DNA of 64,000 nt from Actinoplanes flavus (GTDB taxonomy: Bacteria > Actinomycetota > Actinomycetes > Mycobacteriales > Micromonosporaceae): contig NZ_JAGFNS010000006.1 in the NCBI RefSeq assembly GCF_017592555.1, positions 62,001-126,000 on the forward strand, given 5' to 3'. The position numbers and the translations under genes are program-made. This document shows, in pieces, positions 15,802 through 24,809 of the stretch; within the stretch, counting starts at the first letter, position 1, and each line of letters opens with the position of its first letter. The notes beneath the pieces were generated by a model, which worked only from the letters and a program-made list of their open reading frames with translations, had not been told where the DNA came from and did not search any database.

Positions 15802-18351
15802 TTATCGATCAATGGGAGTCCAGGACAACCAGACCGACGACGGCGACCACACGCCGCTGTAAAGACCGATCCGGACGTCGCGGCCGTGCGGCGTGGTGAT
15901 CCGCTCGACGGCCAGACGCTCGATGAAACTGGGGAAACTCCCGCTGGTCAGCTGCGATTGCCACAGCAGGGCCTGGCTGCTCCAGTCACCGACGATGTCC
16001 GGACGCCCCGGGAACAACTCGCTCGCCCGGATCTGGTCGCTGACACACGCCAGGAGCAGCAGCAGATTGGCGCTGTAGGCCGCGTACCGGGATGGCTCGC
16101 CGTGGCGGGACGGCTGGTATCCGGCGTAGCGCTGCCCCGCCGGGCTGTGTGGCAGAGCCTGGAAGAGCCGCAGGAGGAGCGCCTTCAACGACTCCCGGAC
16201 CGCGTGCTTCTCCGCCCACGCCGTCCCGCTGAGAAAGTCGATGATCGTGGAGCGGCGGCTCAGCGGCTGATGGGAGAGCAGCGCCCGCAGCAGATCGTCG
16301 TGCATCGGCGCCGGCCCGAACGACGACGTGGTCACCGACGCCTGGGCCGCCACGTCGAGCAGCACCTGCCAGGTGAGCCGGGCCACGAAGAACTCGGTGA
16401 ACGTGGCGTGCAGGAACTCGTACGTCTCCAGGGAGGCCTGACCTCCGGCCCGCGCCCGATGAACGAAGAAGAACCGCCCGAGCGTCAGCTCGGCCGGGCG
16501 CAGCGCGACACGCAGCCCGCCCGGCGGCTGCTGGACCGGGCCGAGCAGACCGGCCAGATCCGCCTCCAGGTCGGCCTCGCTCACCCACAGCGTCGAACGG
16601 TTGAACATCGCGAAGGCCACCACCGCCAGCCGCCGCAACTCCTCCTCGACGGCGGCGGCGAGATCGCGGGCCGGCAGGCCGGGCCGCTGCTTGACCACCT
16701 CCCGGACGGCGAAACTGCGCAGCAGCCGCTCATACAGCTGGTCCTGCCGCAGACTGCCGCCGGCCTGCTGCAACGCGTTGCCGTCGGCGTCGTAGAGGGC
16801 CAGCATGAGCAGCAGCAGCGGTTGCTCGGCGAGATGCCGGTGGGCCAGCGCGCTGTCCACCGCCAGCGGCGCCAGCCGGCGGCTGGCGAGACCGGCCGCG
16901 TTCGCCCGGTTCCAGACCGCCAGCCAGGCCGTGATCTGCTTGTCGTCGAACGGCTCCAGCCGGATCGCGAGTGTCTCCGCCGTGGTCCGCGCCCGGTTGG
17001 CGACCGCGATCCGGCTGGTCACCACGACCGCCACCGGCCGGCCCTGGACGGCCTCGCGGTGCTGGAACGCGGCGACCCGCTCCAGGTAGTCGGTCTGGCT
17101 CACCCCGGTCGCCTGGAGCAGCTCGTCGAAGCCGTCGAGCAGGACGACGGGCAGGGCGTCGCCGGCCGAGCGGACCAGGGCCGGCCAGTCGAGCCGGTCC
17201 CCGGTGGCCGCGCGGATCGCGAACTCGAGCTGGTCCTGAATCTGGTCGAGGGACGGGGTGTCCCGCAGCACGACCCGGATCGGCAGGAACTCGCTGGCGG
17301 GCAGCCCGGCCGCCAGCACCCGGGTGAACACCGACTTGCCGGACCCGGGCTGACCCAGCACCAGCAGCGGGGCCCGGACGGCCCGTGGCGAGGTCAGGTG
17401 ACCGATCAGGAAATCGCGTAGATCGTCTCGCACTGGGAACCGCGCCCACCAGTCGTCATCGCTGACCAGCGTCGACCCGGCATCATGCGACACCCGGAAC
17501 CGGGGTGGCAGATAGGCCTCGCCGAGCGTGGGCACGGTGATGCCGTCCGGCACGTCGCCGGTGTCGACCACCGGACGGTCCAGGTCGTCGCGGTGGGCGG
17601 AGGCCAGCCCGGCCCGCCGCTCGTCCGGCGCCTGCCCGGCGTGGATCGCCAGCAGGACCGGGCCCATCTCGGTCAGGGACGCCCGGACCGCCCGCTGCTC
17701 CTGCCGGGCCACCCAGTAGGCGACCTCGGGAAACTCGGCGCACAGCCGCAGCAGCGCCTCGTCGTAGCGGGCGACCGAGGAGTGGGCGACCGAGGACAGC
17801 GTCTCGGCGATCCGGGTGCGGTCGGGCGCAGGTAGGTCCTCCGCGACGGCGAGGCCGTCGAGGAAGCTGGCCAGGCCGTCCGCGAGATCGTGGTAGTAGC
17901 TCCGCAGGTCGCGGCGGAAGTCGGCCAGCGACCGCTCCGGGCCTGGCAGCAGGCGTCCGGCCGCCATGATCTGGGGGACGAAGTCGCCGGGAGCGGCCGG
18001 ACCGCCAGTGCCCAACGCGATCTGCTCGGCACGGGTCAGCTCGGCCGGCAGGCGCACTCCGGCCAGGCCCTCGAAGAAGGCGGCGACCACGATGACGGTG
18101 TGGGCGGCCTCGATCCGCTCGGTGCGGCCGTAGCGGGACAGGCCGCAGCAGCGCTCCGCCAGGCCGCGGACCAGCTGGTGGCTGAGCCGGGTCAGCTCGG
18201 CCTTCGCGTCGAACCAGCCCAGCACCTCCTCGACCAGCGGCGTCGTGCCCAGCATGAGCCAGCCGGCTGTCTTCTCCAGCAGACCGACGACCACGCTTTC
18301 CTGGCCGCCGAGAAGCCGGGCGGCGTCGGCGTAACTGAGCGACTTGGCCAC
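15802..18351 (-). CDS. NACHT-domain NTPase with N-terminal helical domain
   Basis: An 849-residue NACHT NTPase. The first roughly 300 residues match the actinobacterial NACHT N-terminal helical type (KSLSYADAARLLGG, then a RTERIEAAHTVIVVAAFFE block). The NTPase follows: Walker A GQPGSGKS (about residues 333-340), Walker B VVLLDGFDELL and the sensor VVVTSRIAVANRART. The helical C-terminal part includes EFLHATFTEFFVARL, a motif usual in NACHT proteins. Bacterial NACHT proteins include anti-phage defence ATPases, but this one has no recognisable effector domain. I prefer the GTG at 18351, where the family normally begins; an ATG at 18414 is possible. The 3' end touches the integrase gene, so the original C-terminus may have been altered by integration. 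Confidence 0.82.
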   Translation of the reverse strand: MAKSLSYADAARLLGGQESVVVGLLEKTAGWLMLGTTPLVEEVLGWFDAKAELTRLSHQLVRGLAERCCGLSRYGRTERIEAAHTVIVVAAFFEGLAGVRLPAELTRAEQIALGTGGPAAPGDFVPQIMAAGRLLPGPERSLADFRRDLRSYYHDLADGLASFLDGLAVAEDLPAPDRTRIAETLSSVAHSSVARYDEALLRLCAEFPEVAYWVARQEQRAVRASLTEMGPVLLAIHAGQAPDERRAGLASAHRDDLDRPVVDTGDVPDGITVPTLGEAYLPPRFRVSHDAGSTLVSDDDWWARFPVRDDLRDFLIGHLTSPRAVRAPLLVLGQPGSGKSVFTRVLAAGLPASEFLPIRVVLRDTPSLDQIQDQLEFAIRAATGDRLDWPALVRSAGDALPVVLLDGFDELLQATGVSQTDYLERVAAFQHREAVQGRPVAVVVTSRIAVANRARTTAETLAIRLEPFDDKQITAWLAVWNRANAAGLASRRLAPLAVDSALAHRHLAEQPLLLLMLALYDADGNALQQAGGSLRQDQLYERLLRSFAVREVVKQRPGLPARDLAAAVEEELRRLAVVAFAMFNRSTLWVSEADLEADLAGLLGPVQQPPGGLRVALRPAELTLGRFFFVHRARAGGQASLETYEFLHATFTEFFVARLTWQVLLDVAAQASVTTSSFGPAPMHDDLLRALLSHQPLSRRSTIIDFLSGTAWAEKHAVRESLKALLLRLFQALPHSPAGQRYAGYQPSRHGEPSRYAAYSANLLLLLACVSDQIRASELFPGRPDIVGDWSSQALLWQSQLTSGSFPSFIERLAVERITTPHGRDVRIGLYSGVWSPSSVWLSWTPIDR

Positions 18352-18439
18352 GGATCCATCTTGGACGTCCGAGCGGAATGCGGCGTCATGCCCAGGGTTG
18401 AACCTTGCCGTCATCCCGTGGTCGTAGACAGAGATGGCC

Positions 18440-18781
18440 TCAGGAGGCGAAGCGGCGGGCGATGTCGCGGTGGGCGGCGGCCGCGGTGGCGGCGTCCCGG
18501 TCGCTGAACGGTGAGCCGGGGCCGGCGCCCATCGTCTCGACCTGGTCGGCGAAGCGGCGGTGGCTCTCGCCCGCGTGTTCCCGGCAGGCCAGGCAGGTGA
18601 CGCTCTCCGGCAGGGTGGAGGTCATCGCGTACGGCACCCGGCAGCCGCACGCCGTCGGGACCTCGGCCGGCAGTTCGGCGGCCAGGCCGAACGTCGCGGC
18701 CAGCATGTTGCGCTCGGCGGCGCGGGACCGCAGCGCGCCCGCCTCGACGTGGATGTGTGGATCGTCCGACGGATTCACCAT
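18440..18781 (-). CDS. Small Cys-rich hypothetical protein, 113 aa
   Basis: A 113-residue protein upstream of the NACHT gene on the same strand. It has four or five Cys in CGC ... CLAC spacing (about residues 44-46 and 64-67) followed by REHAGESHRRFADQ, which resembles a small zinc-binding site. The ATG at 18781 begins a compact protein; the frame is open further upstream, but that part is Pro/Ala/Arg-rich and looks non-coding. The gene is close enough to share a transcript with the NACHT gene. Function unknown. Confidence 0.55.
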   Translation of the reverse strand: MVNPSDDPHIHVEAGALRSRAAERNMLAATFGLAAELPAEVPTACGCRVPYAMTSTLPESVTCLACREHAGESHRRFADQVETMGAGPGSPFSDRDAATAAAAHRDIARRFAS

Positions 18782-18997
18782 GGCCCCACTGTGCCATGCG
18801 CCGGCGGAATCGTCCGGCACGGGTGATGCCGCCGGGGCCGCCCGCGGGCAAGCCTGGACACGTGAGCGTGGAGCGCCGGATCCGGTGGCAGAAGTTTCCT
18901 CAAGAGGCCGTGGCGCCGGCCCTTCGCCACTTAACGTGAGCTTCATGTTCCGGCCACGGCATACCGGTGGTCGGCGGGGGTAACGTCCCGATCGGGA

Positions 18998-19011
18998 GGG
19001 TCTTAAGGCCC
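18998..19011 (+). promoter_or_regulatory. Possible DosR box before phosphoketolase
   Basis: GGGTCTTAAGGCCC lies 78 bases before the phosphoketolase start. It differs from the DosR pattern GGGACyt-n-GgCCC by one key base. Clearer copies elsewhere in this window support the reading; this one is weaker. Confidence 0.4.
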
Positions 19012-19088
19012 GTGTCCGTTCTCCGGGCCGCCGATACGTTGATCGTGACCAGTCAGGAACTCGAAAAATTCCGTCGAGAGGAATGATC

Positions 19089-21518
19089 GTGACCGCCGTT
19101 TCGGATCACCGGGCCGCCACGTTCGACCAGCAGGAGCTCGTGCAGAAGCTCGCGGCTCCGGACGACGCCGAGATCGCCAGTCTGGACGCCTGGTGGCGGG
19201 CGAACAACTACCTGACAGTCGGGCAGATCTATCTGCAGGGCAACCCGCTGCTGCGGGAGAAGCTCAGGTCGGAACACATCAAGCCCCGCCTGCTCGGGCA
19301 CTGGGGCACCAGCCCCGGCCTGTCGCTGATCTACGCCCACATGTCCCGGCTCATCAAACAGACCGGGCAGCAGGCCCTCTACCTGACCGGGCCCGGCCAC
19401 GGCGGCCCCGCCCTGGTGGCCGCCGGCTACCTGGAGGGCACCTACTCCGAGATCTACCCGCAGGTCGGCCTCGACGAGGGCGGCATGCTGCGGCTGTTCC
19501 GCCAGTTCTCCTCACCGGGCGGCATCCCGAGCCACGTCTCGGTGACCACGCCGGGCTCCATCCACGAGGGCGGCGAGCTGGGCTACGTGCTGGTCCACGC
19601 GTTCGGCGCGGTGATGGACAACCCGGACCTGCTGGCCATCGCGGTGGTCGGTGACGGCGAGGCGGAGACCGGCCCCCTGGAGGGCTCGTGGAAGGGCGTC
19701 TCCTTCCTGAACCCGGCCCACGACGGCGCGGTCCTGCCGATCCTGCACCTCAACGGTGCGAAGATCGCCGGGCCGACGGTGCTGGCCCGCAAGGACCCGG
19801 CCGAGGTGCGCAAGCTGTTCGAGGGCCACGGCTACGACGTCCTCGAGGTCGAGGGCGACGACCTGCCCGGCATGCACCACCGGTTCGCGGCGGTCCTCGC
19901 CGAGGCGTGGGGCAAGATCAAGGGCATCCAGGCCGCGGCGCGCGGCGGTCAGTGGGACGGCACGCGGCCCAACTGGCCTCTCATCATCATGCGTACGCCC
20001 AAGGGCTGGACCGGTCCGGAGAAGATCGACGGCATCAAGGTGACCGGCACGTGGCGCTCGCACCAGGTCCCGCTCTCCGGGGTCAAGGGCAACGACGACC
20101 ACATGGCCGAGCTGGAGAAGTGGCTGCGGTCGTACAAGCCGGAGGAGCTCTTCGACGCCACCGGCGCGCCGGTCGCCCAGATCATGGACCTGAACCCGCC
20201 CGGTGACCTGCGGATGAGCGCCACCCCGCACGCCAACGGCGGCCTGCTCACCAAAGATCTCGACATGCCGGACTTCCGGGACTACGCGATCGACGTGAAG
20301 CAGCCGGCCCAGGGTCGCGCCGAGTCGACCCGCAAGCTGGGTGAGCTGATGCGCGATCTCTACACCCGCAACCCGGACCGGTTCCGGCTGTTCTGCCCGG
20401 ACGAGACGAACAGCAACCGGCTGGGCGCGGTGTTCGAGGTGTCCGACCGCGGGTTCATGGAGGCGGTCAACGACGAGGACGTCAAGATCAGCAACACCGG
20501 CCGGGTGATGGAGGTGCTGTCCGAGCACAGCTGCCACGGCTGGCTGGAGGGTTACAACCTCACCGGGCGGCACGGCATGTTCGCCACCTACGAGGCGTTC
20601 GCCATGGTCAGCGCGTCGCAGACGGTCCAGCACGGCAAGTGGCTCCAGGAGGCGGCGCACCTGCCGTGGCGGGCCAAGGTGCCGAGCCTGAACATCCTGC
20701 TCACCTCGACGGCGTGGCGTAACGACCACAACGGCTTCTCGCACCAGGGGCCCGGCCTGATCCAGGTGGTGCTCCAGCAGCGTGGCGACGTGGCCCGGGT
20801 CTACCTGCCGCCGGACGCGAACACCCTGCTCTCGGTGGCCGACCACTGTTTCCGCTCCCGGTCGTACGTGAACCTGATCGTCATCGACAAGCAGCCGCAG
20901 CTCCAGTGGCTGACCATGGACCAGGCGATCGAGCACTGCACCAAGGGCGCCGGCATCTGGGAGTGGGCCGGCAACGACGACGGCGAGCGCGACCCGGACA
21001 TCGTCCTGGCCTGCGCCGGCGACGTGGTGACCATGGAGACCGTGGCGGCGGCGCAGATCCTCAACAAGAAGCTGCCGCAGATGAAGGTCCGGGTCGTCAA
21101 CGTGGTCAACCTGATGACACTGCCGCGGCCCAAGGACCACCCGCACGGCATGCCCGAGACCATGTTCCGTGAGCTGTTCACCGACCACGTGGACGTGGTG
21201 TTCGCCTTCCACGGCTACCCGGGCGCCATCCACCAACTGGTGCACGGCCGGCCGGACGCGGACCGGTTCCGGGTGCGCGGCTTCATCGAGGAGGGCACCA
21301 CCACCACGCCGTTCGACATGACGGTCCGGAACAAGGCGTCGCGCTACCACCTGGTGATGGACGCGATCAACAACGCGAAGCGGCTCCCGGCCGGCGCCAG
21401 CGAGCTGAAGGCCTGGTGCCAGTCGCAACTGGCCAAACACGAGCAGTACGTGGTCGAGCACCTGGAGGACATGCCCGAGGTCCGGGACTGGTCGCTGGGC
21501 GACTGGGCCGAGCACTGA
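19089..21518 (+). CDS. xfp: Phosphoketolase
   Basis: An 809-residue thiamine-diphosphate enzyme that cleaves xylulose 5-phosphate (and often fructose 6-phosphate) with phosphate to acetyl phosphate plus a triose or tetrose phosphate. Family landmarks: LGHWGTSPGLSLIYAHM, TGPGHGGPALVAAGYLEG and the ThDP motif VVGDGEAETGPLEGSWK in the N-terminal half. GYNLTGRHGMFATYEAF and NDHNGFSHQGPGLI follow in the second half. The GTG at 19089 is spaced 6 bases from GAGAGGA; the ATG at 19083 is too close to it. A weak DosR-type box upstream and the downstream hypoxia genes suggest acetyl-phosphate formation when respiration is limited. It is monocistronic, with a strong hairpin after it. Confidence 0.93.
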   Translation: MTAVSDHRAATFDQQELVQKLAAPDDAEIASLDAWWRANNYLTVGQIYLQGNPLLREKLRSEHIKPRLLGHWGTSPGLSLIYAHMSRLIKQTGQQALYLTGPGHGGPALVAAGYLEGTYSEIYPQVGLDEGGMLRLFRQFSSPGGIPSHVSVTTPGSIHEGGELGYVLVHAFGAVMDNPDLLAIAVVGDGEAETGPLEGSWKGVSFLNPAHDGAVLPILHLNGAKIAGPTVLARKDPAEVRKLFEGHGYDVLEVEGDDLPGMHHRFAAVLAEAWGKIKGIQAAARGGQWDGTRPNWPLIIMRTPKGWTGPEKIDGIKVTGTWRSHQVPLSGVKGNDDHMAELEKWLRSYKPEELFDATGAPVAQIMDLNPPGDLRMSATPHANGGLLTKDLDMPDFRDYAIDVKQPAQGRAESTRKLGELMRDLYTRNPDRFRLFCPDETNSNRLGAVFEVSDRGFMEAVNDEDVKISNTGRVMEVLSEHSCHGWLEGYNLTGRHGMFATYEAFAMVSASQTVQHGKWLQEAAHLPWRAKVPSLNILLTSTAWRNDHNGFSHQGPGLIQVVLQQRGDVARVYLPPDANTLLSVADHCFRSRSYVNLIVIDKQPQLQWLTMDQAIEHCTKGAGIWEWAGNDDGERDPDIVLACAGDVVTMETVAAAQILNKKLPQMKVRVVNVVNLMTLPRPKDHPHGMPETMFRELFTDHVDVVFAFHGYPGAIHQLVHGRPDADRFRVRGFIEEGTTTTPFDMTVRNKASRYHLVMDAINNAKRLPAGASELKAWCQSQLAKHEQYVVEHLEDMPEVRDWSLGDWAEH

Positions 21519-21565
21519 TCTTGATCGTGCGATATCCCACTGGGTATTGCACGTAGATGAGCGGT

Positions 21566-21597
21566 ACGGCGCGCGAATCTCCACATTCGCGCGCCGT
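21566..21597 (+). terminator. Hairpin after phosphoketolase
   Basis: A 13-bp perfect inverted repeat (ACGGCGCGCGAAT / ATTCGCGCGCCGT, 6-base loop) 48 bases after the xfp stop. A weaker imperfect inverted repeat, CGTGC...GCACG, lies at 21526-21553. Confidence 0.6.
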
Positions 21598-21752
21598 TCG
21601 CGTATCGGAGTTCGCGAATCGGTCAGCGCGCCGAAAAGATTTCCTCCGAAACTACGGCGGAGACCTGTCTCACCCTTTCAATCATCGGCGTGGGGAGCGA
21701 AAGTGAGGGAAGCACACACCCGTCGCTCGACGATGAGGAAGGGGACCCCCGT

Positions 21753-22205
21753 ATGACCGCCACCCTGAACCCCTGGCCGACGACCCGGCAGGGATCCACC
21801 GACCACCCGGTGCAGACGCTGCAGTACCTGCTGCTCGCCCATGGTCACACGGTCACCGTCGATGGCGTTTTCGGCTCCGAGACCGGCGACGCGGTGCGCG
21901 CCGTCCAGCGCGCCAAGAACCTGCCCGACGACGGCGTGGTCGACGCGGCGACCTGGCGGGCACTGCTCGTCGCCGTGCGTCCCGGGATGCGGGGCAGCGC
22001 GGTCCGCGGCCTCCAGGAGGAGTTCGCCCTCGACGGCGCCGACGGCATCTACGGCCCCAAGACCGAGGCGGCGATCCGCGACCTCCAGGCCAGCATCCGC
22101 GACGGGGGTGTGGCGGTCGACGTGGACGGGGTGGTCGGCCCGCAGACCTGGCAGGCGCTGGTCAGCGGCCTGCGCGAGGCGGCCCCGCTGAGCAAGGCGG
22201 CCTGA
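21753..22205 (+). CDS. Peptidoglycan-binding domain protein (two repeats)
   Basis: A 150-residue protein made almost entirely of two peptidoglycan-binding type 1 domains (roughly residues 16-68 and 75-140). Each has the pattern V..LQ..L...G..v.vDG.fG..T..AV..fQ: see VDGVFGSETGDAVRAVQ and ADGIYGPKTEAAIRDLQ. No signal peptide or catalytic domain is visible, so if it acts at the cell wall its export route is unclear. The ATG at 21753 follows GAGGAAGGGG. It converges on cbiO with only 3 bases between the stops. Confidence 0.8.
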   Translation: MTATLNPWPTTRQGSTDHPVQTLQYLLLAHGHTVTVDGVFGSETGDAVRAVQRAKNLPDDGVVDAATWRALLVAVRPGMRGSAVRGLQEEFALDGADGIYGPKTEAAIRDLQASIRDGGVAVDVDGVVGPQTWQALVSGLREAAPLSKAA

Positions 22206-22208
22206 GGG

Positions 22209-22961
22209 TCAGCGCCGGATCGTCGCGGGATCGAAGCCGAACGGGAGCTCCAGCCGGTGCGCGGCCATCAGGTCGCGGTCGGCGAGCAACTCCCCGGTGG
22301 GCGCGTCCGCGACGATCCGTCCGCCGTCCAGGATCACCGCGCGCGGGCAGAGCTCCAGCGCGTAGGGCAGATCGTGGGTGACCATCAGGATCGTCACCGG
22401 CAGCGCGTCCAGGATCTCGGCCAGCTCCCGGCGGCTGGCCGGATCGAGGTTCGACGACGGCTCGTCGAGCACCAGGATCTCCGGCCGCATCGCCAGCACG
22501 GTCGCCACCGCGACCCGGCGGCGCTGCCCGAACGACAGGTGATGCGGGATCTGGTCGCGGTGCTCCAGCATCCCGACCGCGTCCAGCGCCTCGGCGACAC
22601 GCTGGGCGAGCTCGTCTCCCCGTACCCCGAGATTCGCCGGACCGAAAGCCACGTCCTCCGCGACCGTCGGCATGAAGAGCTGGTCGTCGGGGTCCTGGAA
22701 GACGACGCCGACCCGGCGGCGGATCTCGGTGATCGCCTTGCGATCGCCGGGCGTGACCGGCAGCCCGGAGATCTCCACCCGGCCCGCGCCGCCGTGCAGG
22801 ATGCCGTTGAGATGCAGCACCAGCGTGGTCTTGCCGGCGCCGTTCGGCCCGAGCAGGGCCACCCGCTCGCCCGGTTCGATGGTCAGGTCGATCCCGTGCA
22901 GCGCCTCCCGCCCGTCGGGGTAGGCGAAGGTGAGGCCGGTGATCTGGAGCGCCGCGGTCAT
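22209..22961 (-). CDS. cbiO: Cobalt/nickel ECF transporter ATPase
   Basis: A 250-residue ABC ATPase, energising subunit of a CbiMNQO/NikMNQO-type metal importer. Walker A is GPNGAGKTT (about residues 38-46), the signature is the LSFGQRRR variant, Walker B is ILVLDEPSSNLDP and the switch His is in VTHDLPYA. It is the last gene of the four-gene operon, 4 bases after cbiQ. Which metal is carried cannot be told from the ATPase; the upstream Nur-like site favours nickel. Confidence 0.9.
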   Translation of the reverse strand: MTAALQITGLTFAYPDGREALHGIDLTIEPGERVALLGPNGAGKTTLVLHLNGILHGGAGRVEISGLPVTPGDRKAITEIRRRVGVVFQDPDDQLFMPTVAEDVAFGPANLGVRGDELAQRVAEALDAVGMLEHRDQIPHHLSFGQRRRVAVATVLAMRPEILVLDEPSSNLDPASRRELAEILDALPVTILMVTHDLPYALELCPRAVILDGGRIVADAPTGELLADRDLMAAHRLELPFGFDPATIRR

Positions 22962-22965
22962 GACG

Positions 22966-23715
22966 TCATGCTAGGAGGGCGGTCACGGCGATCCCGGCGG
23001 AGGCCACCGGCAGTGCGGCGGAGAGCACCCACTCGGCCGCCGGCGCCGGCGCGCCCACCGTGACCGGCATCCGCCCGGCGTAACCGCGCGACAGCATGGC
23101 CAGGTAGACCCGCTCGCCGCGCTCGTAGGAGCGCAGGAACAGCGCCCCGATGCCGACCGCGAACGCCTTCACCTGCCAGAGGAACCGCGGATCGTAGCCG
23201 CGGGCCAGCCGGGCGATCCGCATCCGGCGCGCGTCGTCGGCCAGGACGTCCAGGTAGCGCACCATGAACGTCATGATCTGGGTGATCACGTCCGGGCAGC
23301 GCAGCCGGTCCAGCCCGACGATCAGGTCACGGGTGGTGGTGGTCGCGGCGAGCAGCAGCGACGCCAGCACACCGAGGGTGCCCTTGGCGAAGATGTTCCA
23401 CGCCCCGTAGAGGCCCTCGACCGACAGCGACATGCCCAGCCACTCCACCCGCTCGCCGTGCCCGGCGAACGGCAGCACCACGGCGAGCAGCACGAACGGC
23501 AGCTCGATGGTGGCCCGCTTCAGCAGCCAGCCGGCCGGCACCCGGGCCAGGGCGGCGACGATCGCGATCAGGACGGCGTACCCGGCGAAGGCGGCGAACT
23601 CCTCCCGCGGGGTGACCACCACGACGATGGTGAACAGCAGCACCGCCACGATCTTCACCTCGGGGGAGAGCCGGTGGATCGGGCTCTCCCGGTTGAGGTG
23701 CAGCGAGTTGTTCAA
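22966..23715 (-). CDS. cbiQ: Cobalt/nickel ECF transporter transmembrane subunit
   Basis: A 249-residue CbiQ-type coupling protein with several membrane segments (VKIVAVLLFTIVVVV, the FAAFAGYAVLIAIVAAL region and others). The cytoplasmic part has the ATPase-contacting helices (DDARRMRIARLARGYDP). The N-terminus LHLNRESPIHRLSPEVKI is family-typical. It overlaps the PDGLE-protein gene by 4 bases. Confidence 0.88.
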   Translation of the reverse strand: MNNSLHLNRESPIHRLSPEVKIVAVLLFTIVVVVTPREEFAAFAGYAVLIAIVAALARVPAGWLLKRATIELPFVLLAVVLPFAGHGERVEWLGMSLSVEGLYGAWNIFAKGTLGVLASLLLAATTTTRDLIVGLDRLRCPDVITQIMTFMVRYLDVLADDARRMRIARLARGYDPRFLWQVKAFAVGIGALFLRSYERGERVYLAMLSRGYAGRMPVTVGAPAPAAEWVLSAALPVASAGIAVTALLA

Positions 23716-24053
23716 GAAGAGGCCTTCTCCCGCCGCCGCAGCAGCCAGAACAGGCCGCCGCCGATCGCGAAGGTGATCAGCACCCCGGCCACTCCGGACA
23801 GCCCGGTGGCCAGGAACTCGTTGTCGACGCCGGCCACCGCGTAGTCGGCCAGCGGGCTGTCCCCGAGCTGGTGCTCACCCTCCCGCTGGGCCATGCAGGT
23901 GCCGCCGGTGATCTCGTCGTCGGCGTTGAACGTGCAGCCCTCCCGGGCCGCGTAGTCCAGGCCGTCCGGGCTGCCGGAGGCGAAGCTGGACACCACACCC
24001 GCCAGCAGCAGGGCCACCAGCAGGCCGGCGATCAGGAACGCCTTCTTCCTCAT
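23712..24053 (-). CDS. PDGLE-domain (CbiN/NikN-like) small transporter subunit
   Basis: A 113-residue protein with a membrane segment at each end (FLIAGLLVALLLAGVVSSFA and LSGVAGVLITFAIGGGLFWL) and the PDGL motif after the first (SGSPDGLDYAAREG). Such proteins replace CbiN in nickel- or cobalt-importing ECF systems. The loop has two Cys (CTFNADDEITGGTC). It overlaps both neighbours, indicating a coupled operon. Confidence 0.82.
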   Translation of the reverse strand: MRKKAFLIAGLLVALLLAGVVSSFASGSPDGLDYAAREGCTFNADDEITGGTCMAQREGEHQLGDSPLADYAVAGVDNEFLATGLSGVAGVLITFAIGGGLFWLLRRREKASS

Positions 24054-24730
24054 GCGAGCACCGCCTTCGCCAGGACCGGCTTGCGGAAGTGGCGCAGGGC
24101 GTAGACCAGGTCGGGACGGACGCGGGCCACGGTGACCACGGTGATCGCCGCGATCAGGCCCTCACCGATGCCGATCAGGGTGTGCACGCCGGCCATGGTG
24201 GCGGCGATCGCGCCGATCGACAGCTCGGTGGTGCCGCCCAGCGCGTACTCCACCACGAAGCCCATCGAGGCGATGACGACGCCGGCGACCGAGGCGATCA
24301 GGGCGGTGGCGCCGAGCCCGGCGGGGTTCTTCGGCAGCACCCGCAGCAGGCCGGCGACCAGCAGGTACGCGGCCGCCGCCCCGATCAGGGCCATGTTCGT
24401 GATGTTCAGCCCGAGCGCGGTCAGCCCGCCGTCGGCGAACAGCAGGCACTGCACGATCAGCACGGTGGCGACGCAGAGCGCCCCCACGTACGGCCCGACG
24501 AGCATCACCGCGAGGGTGCCGCCCAGCAGGTGGCCGGAGACCCCGGGCAGCACCTGGAAGTTGAGCATCTGGACGGCGAAGATGAACGCCGCCACCAGGC
24601 CGGCCATCGGCGCGAGCCGGTCGTCGAGGTCGAGCTTGGCGCGCCAGACGCAGAACGCGAGGCCCACCACCGCCACCACTATGAAGATCGCGGAGACGGG
24701 ACCGTCGACGATCCCGTTCGCGATGTGCAT
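24050..24730 (-). CDS. cbiM: Cobalt/nickel substrate-binding membrane subunit
   Basis: A 226-residue CbiM/NikM-type membrane protein that binds the metal. I choose the ATG at 24730 because it gives the N-terminus Met-His-Ile (MHIANGIVDG), and the family needs Met1 and His2 at the true N-terminus as metal ligands. ATG at 24745 or TTG at 24766 would bury that motif. A later GHLLGGTLAVMLVGPY holds the other conserved His. Four or more hydrophobic segments follow. First gene of the operon; a Nur-like palindrome lies 45 bases upstream. Confidence 0.88.
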   Translation of the reverse strand: MHIANGIVDGPVSAIFIVVAVVGLAFCVWRAKLDLDDRLAPMAGLVAAFIFAVQMLNFQVLPGVSGHLLGGTLAVMLVGPYVGALCVATVLIVQCLLFADGGLTALGLNITNMALIGAAAAYLLVAGLLRVLPKNPAGLGATALIASVAGVVIASMGFVVEYALGGTTELSIGAIAATMAGVHTLIGIGEGLIAAITVVTVARVRPDLVYALRHFRKPVLAKAVLA

Positions 24731-24774
24731 CGCCTGCGTTTCCATGGCGCCAGCATATGAGGACAACCCAGTTG

Positions 24775-24791
24775 TTGCATATCCTTGGCAA
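24775..24791 (-). promoter_or_regulatory. Nur-like box before the metal transporter
   Basis: TTGCATATCCTTGGCAA (plus strand) matches the Streptomyces Nur pattern of two TTGCAA-like halves in inverted order with a 5-base spacer. Nur is the nickel-sensing Fur protein. It lies directly upstream of cbiM. The flanking bases extend it to TGTTGC...GCAACA. Confidence 0.55.
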
Positions 24792-24809
24792 CAGGCCCAG
24801 TGATGATCT

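Noticed and set aside
24089..24803. Long plus-strand frames opposite cbiM
   Set aside because: His/Gln/Arg/Asp-rich mirror of a membrane-protein gene; typical antisense artefact of GC-rich codons.
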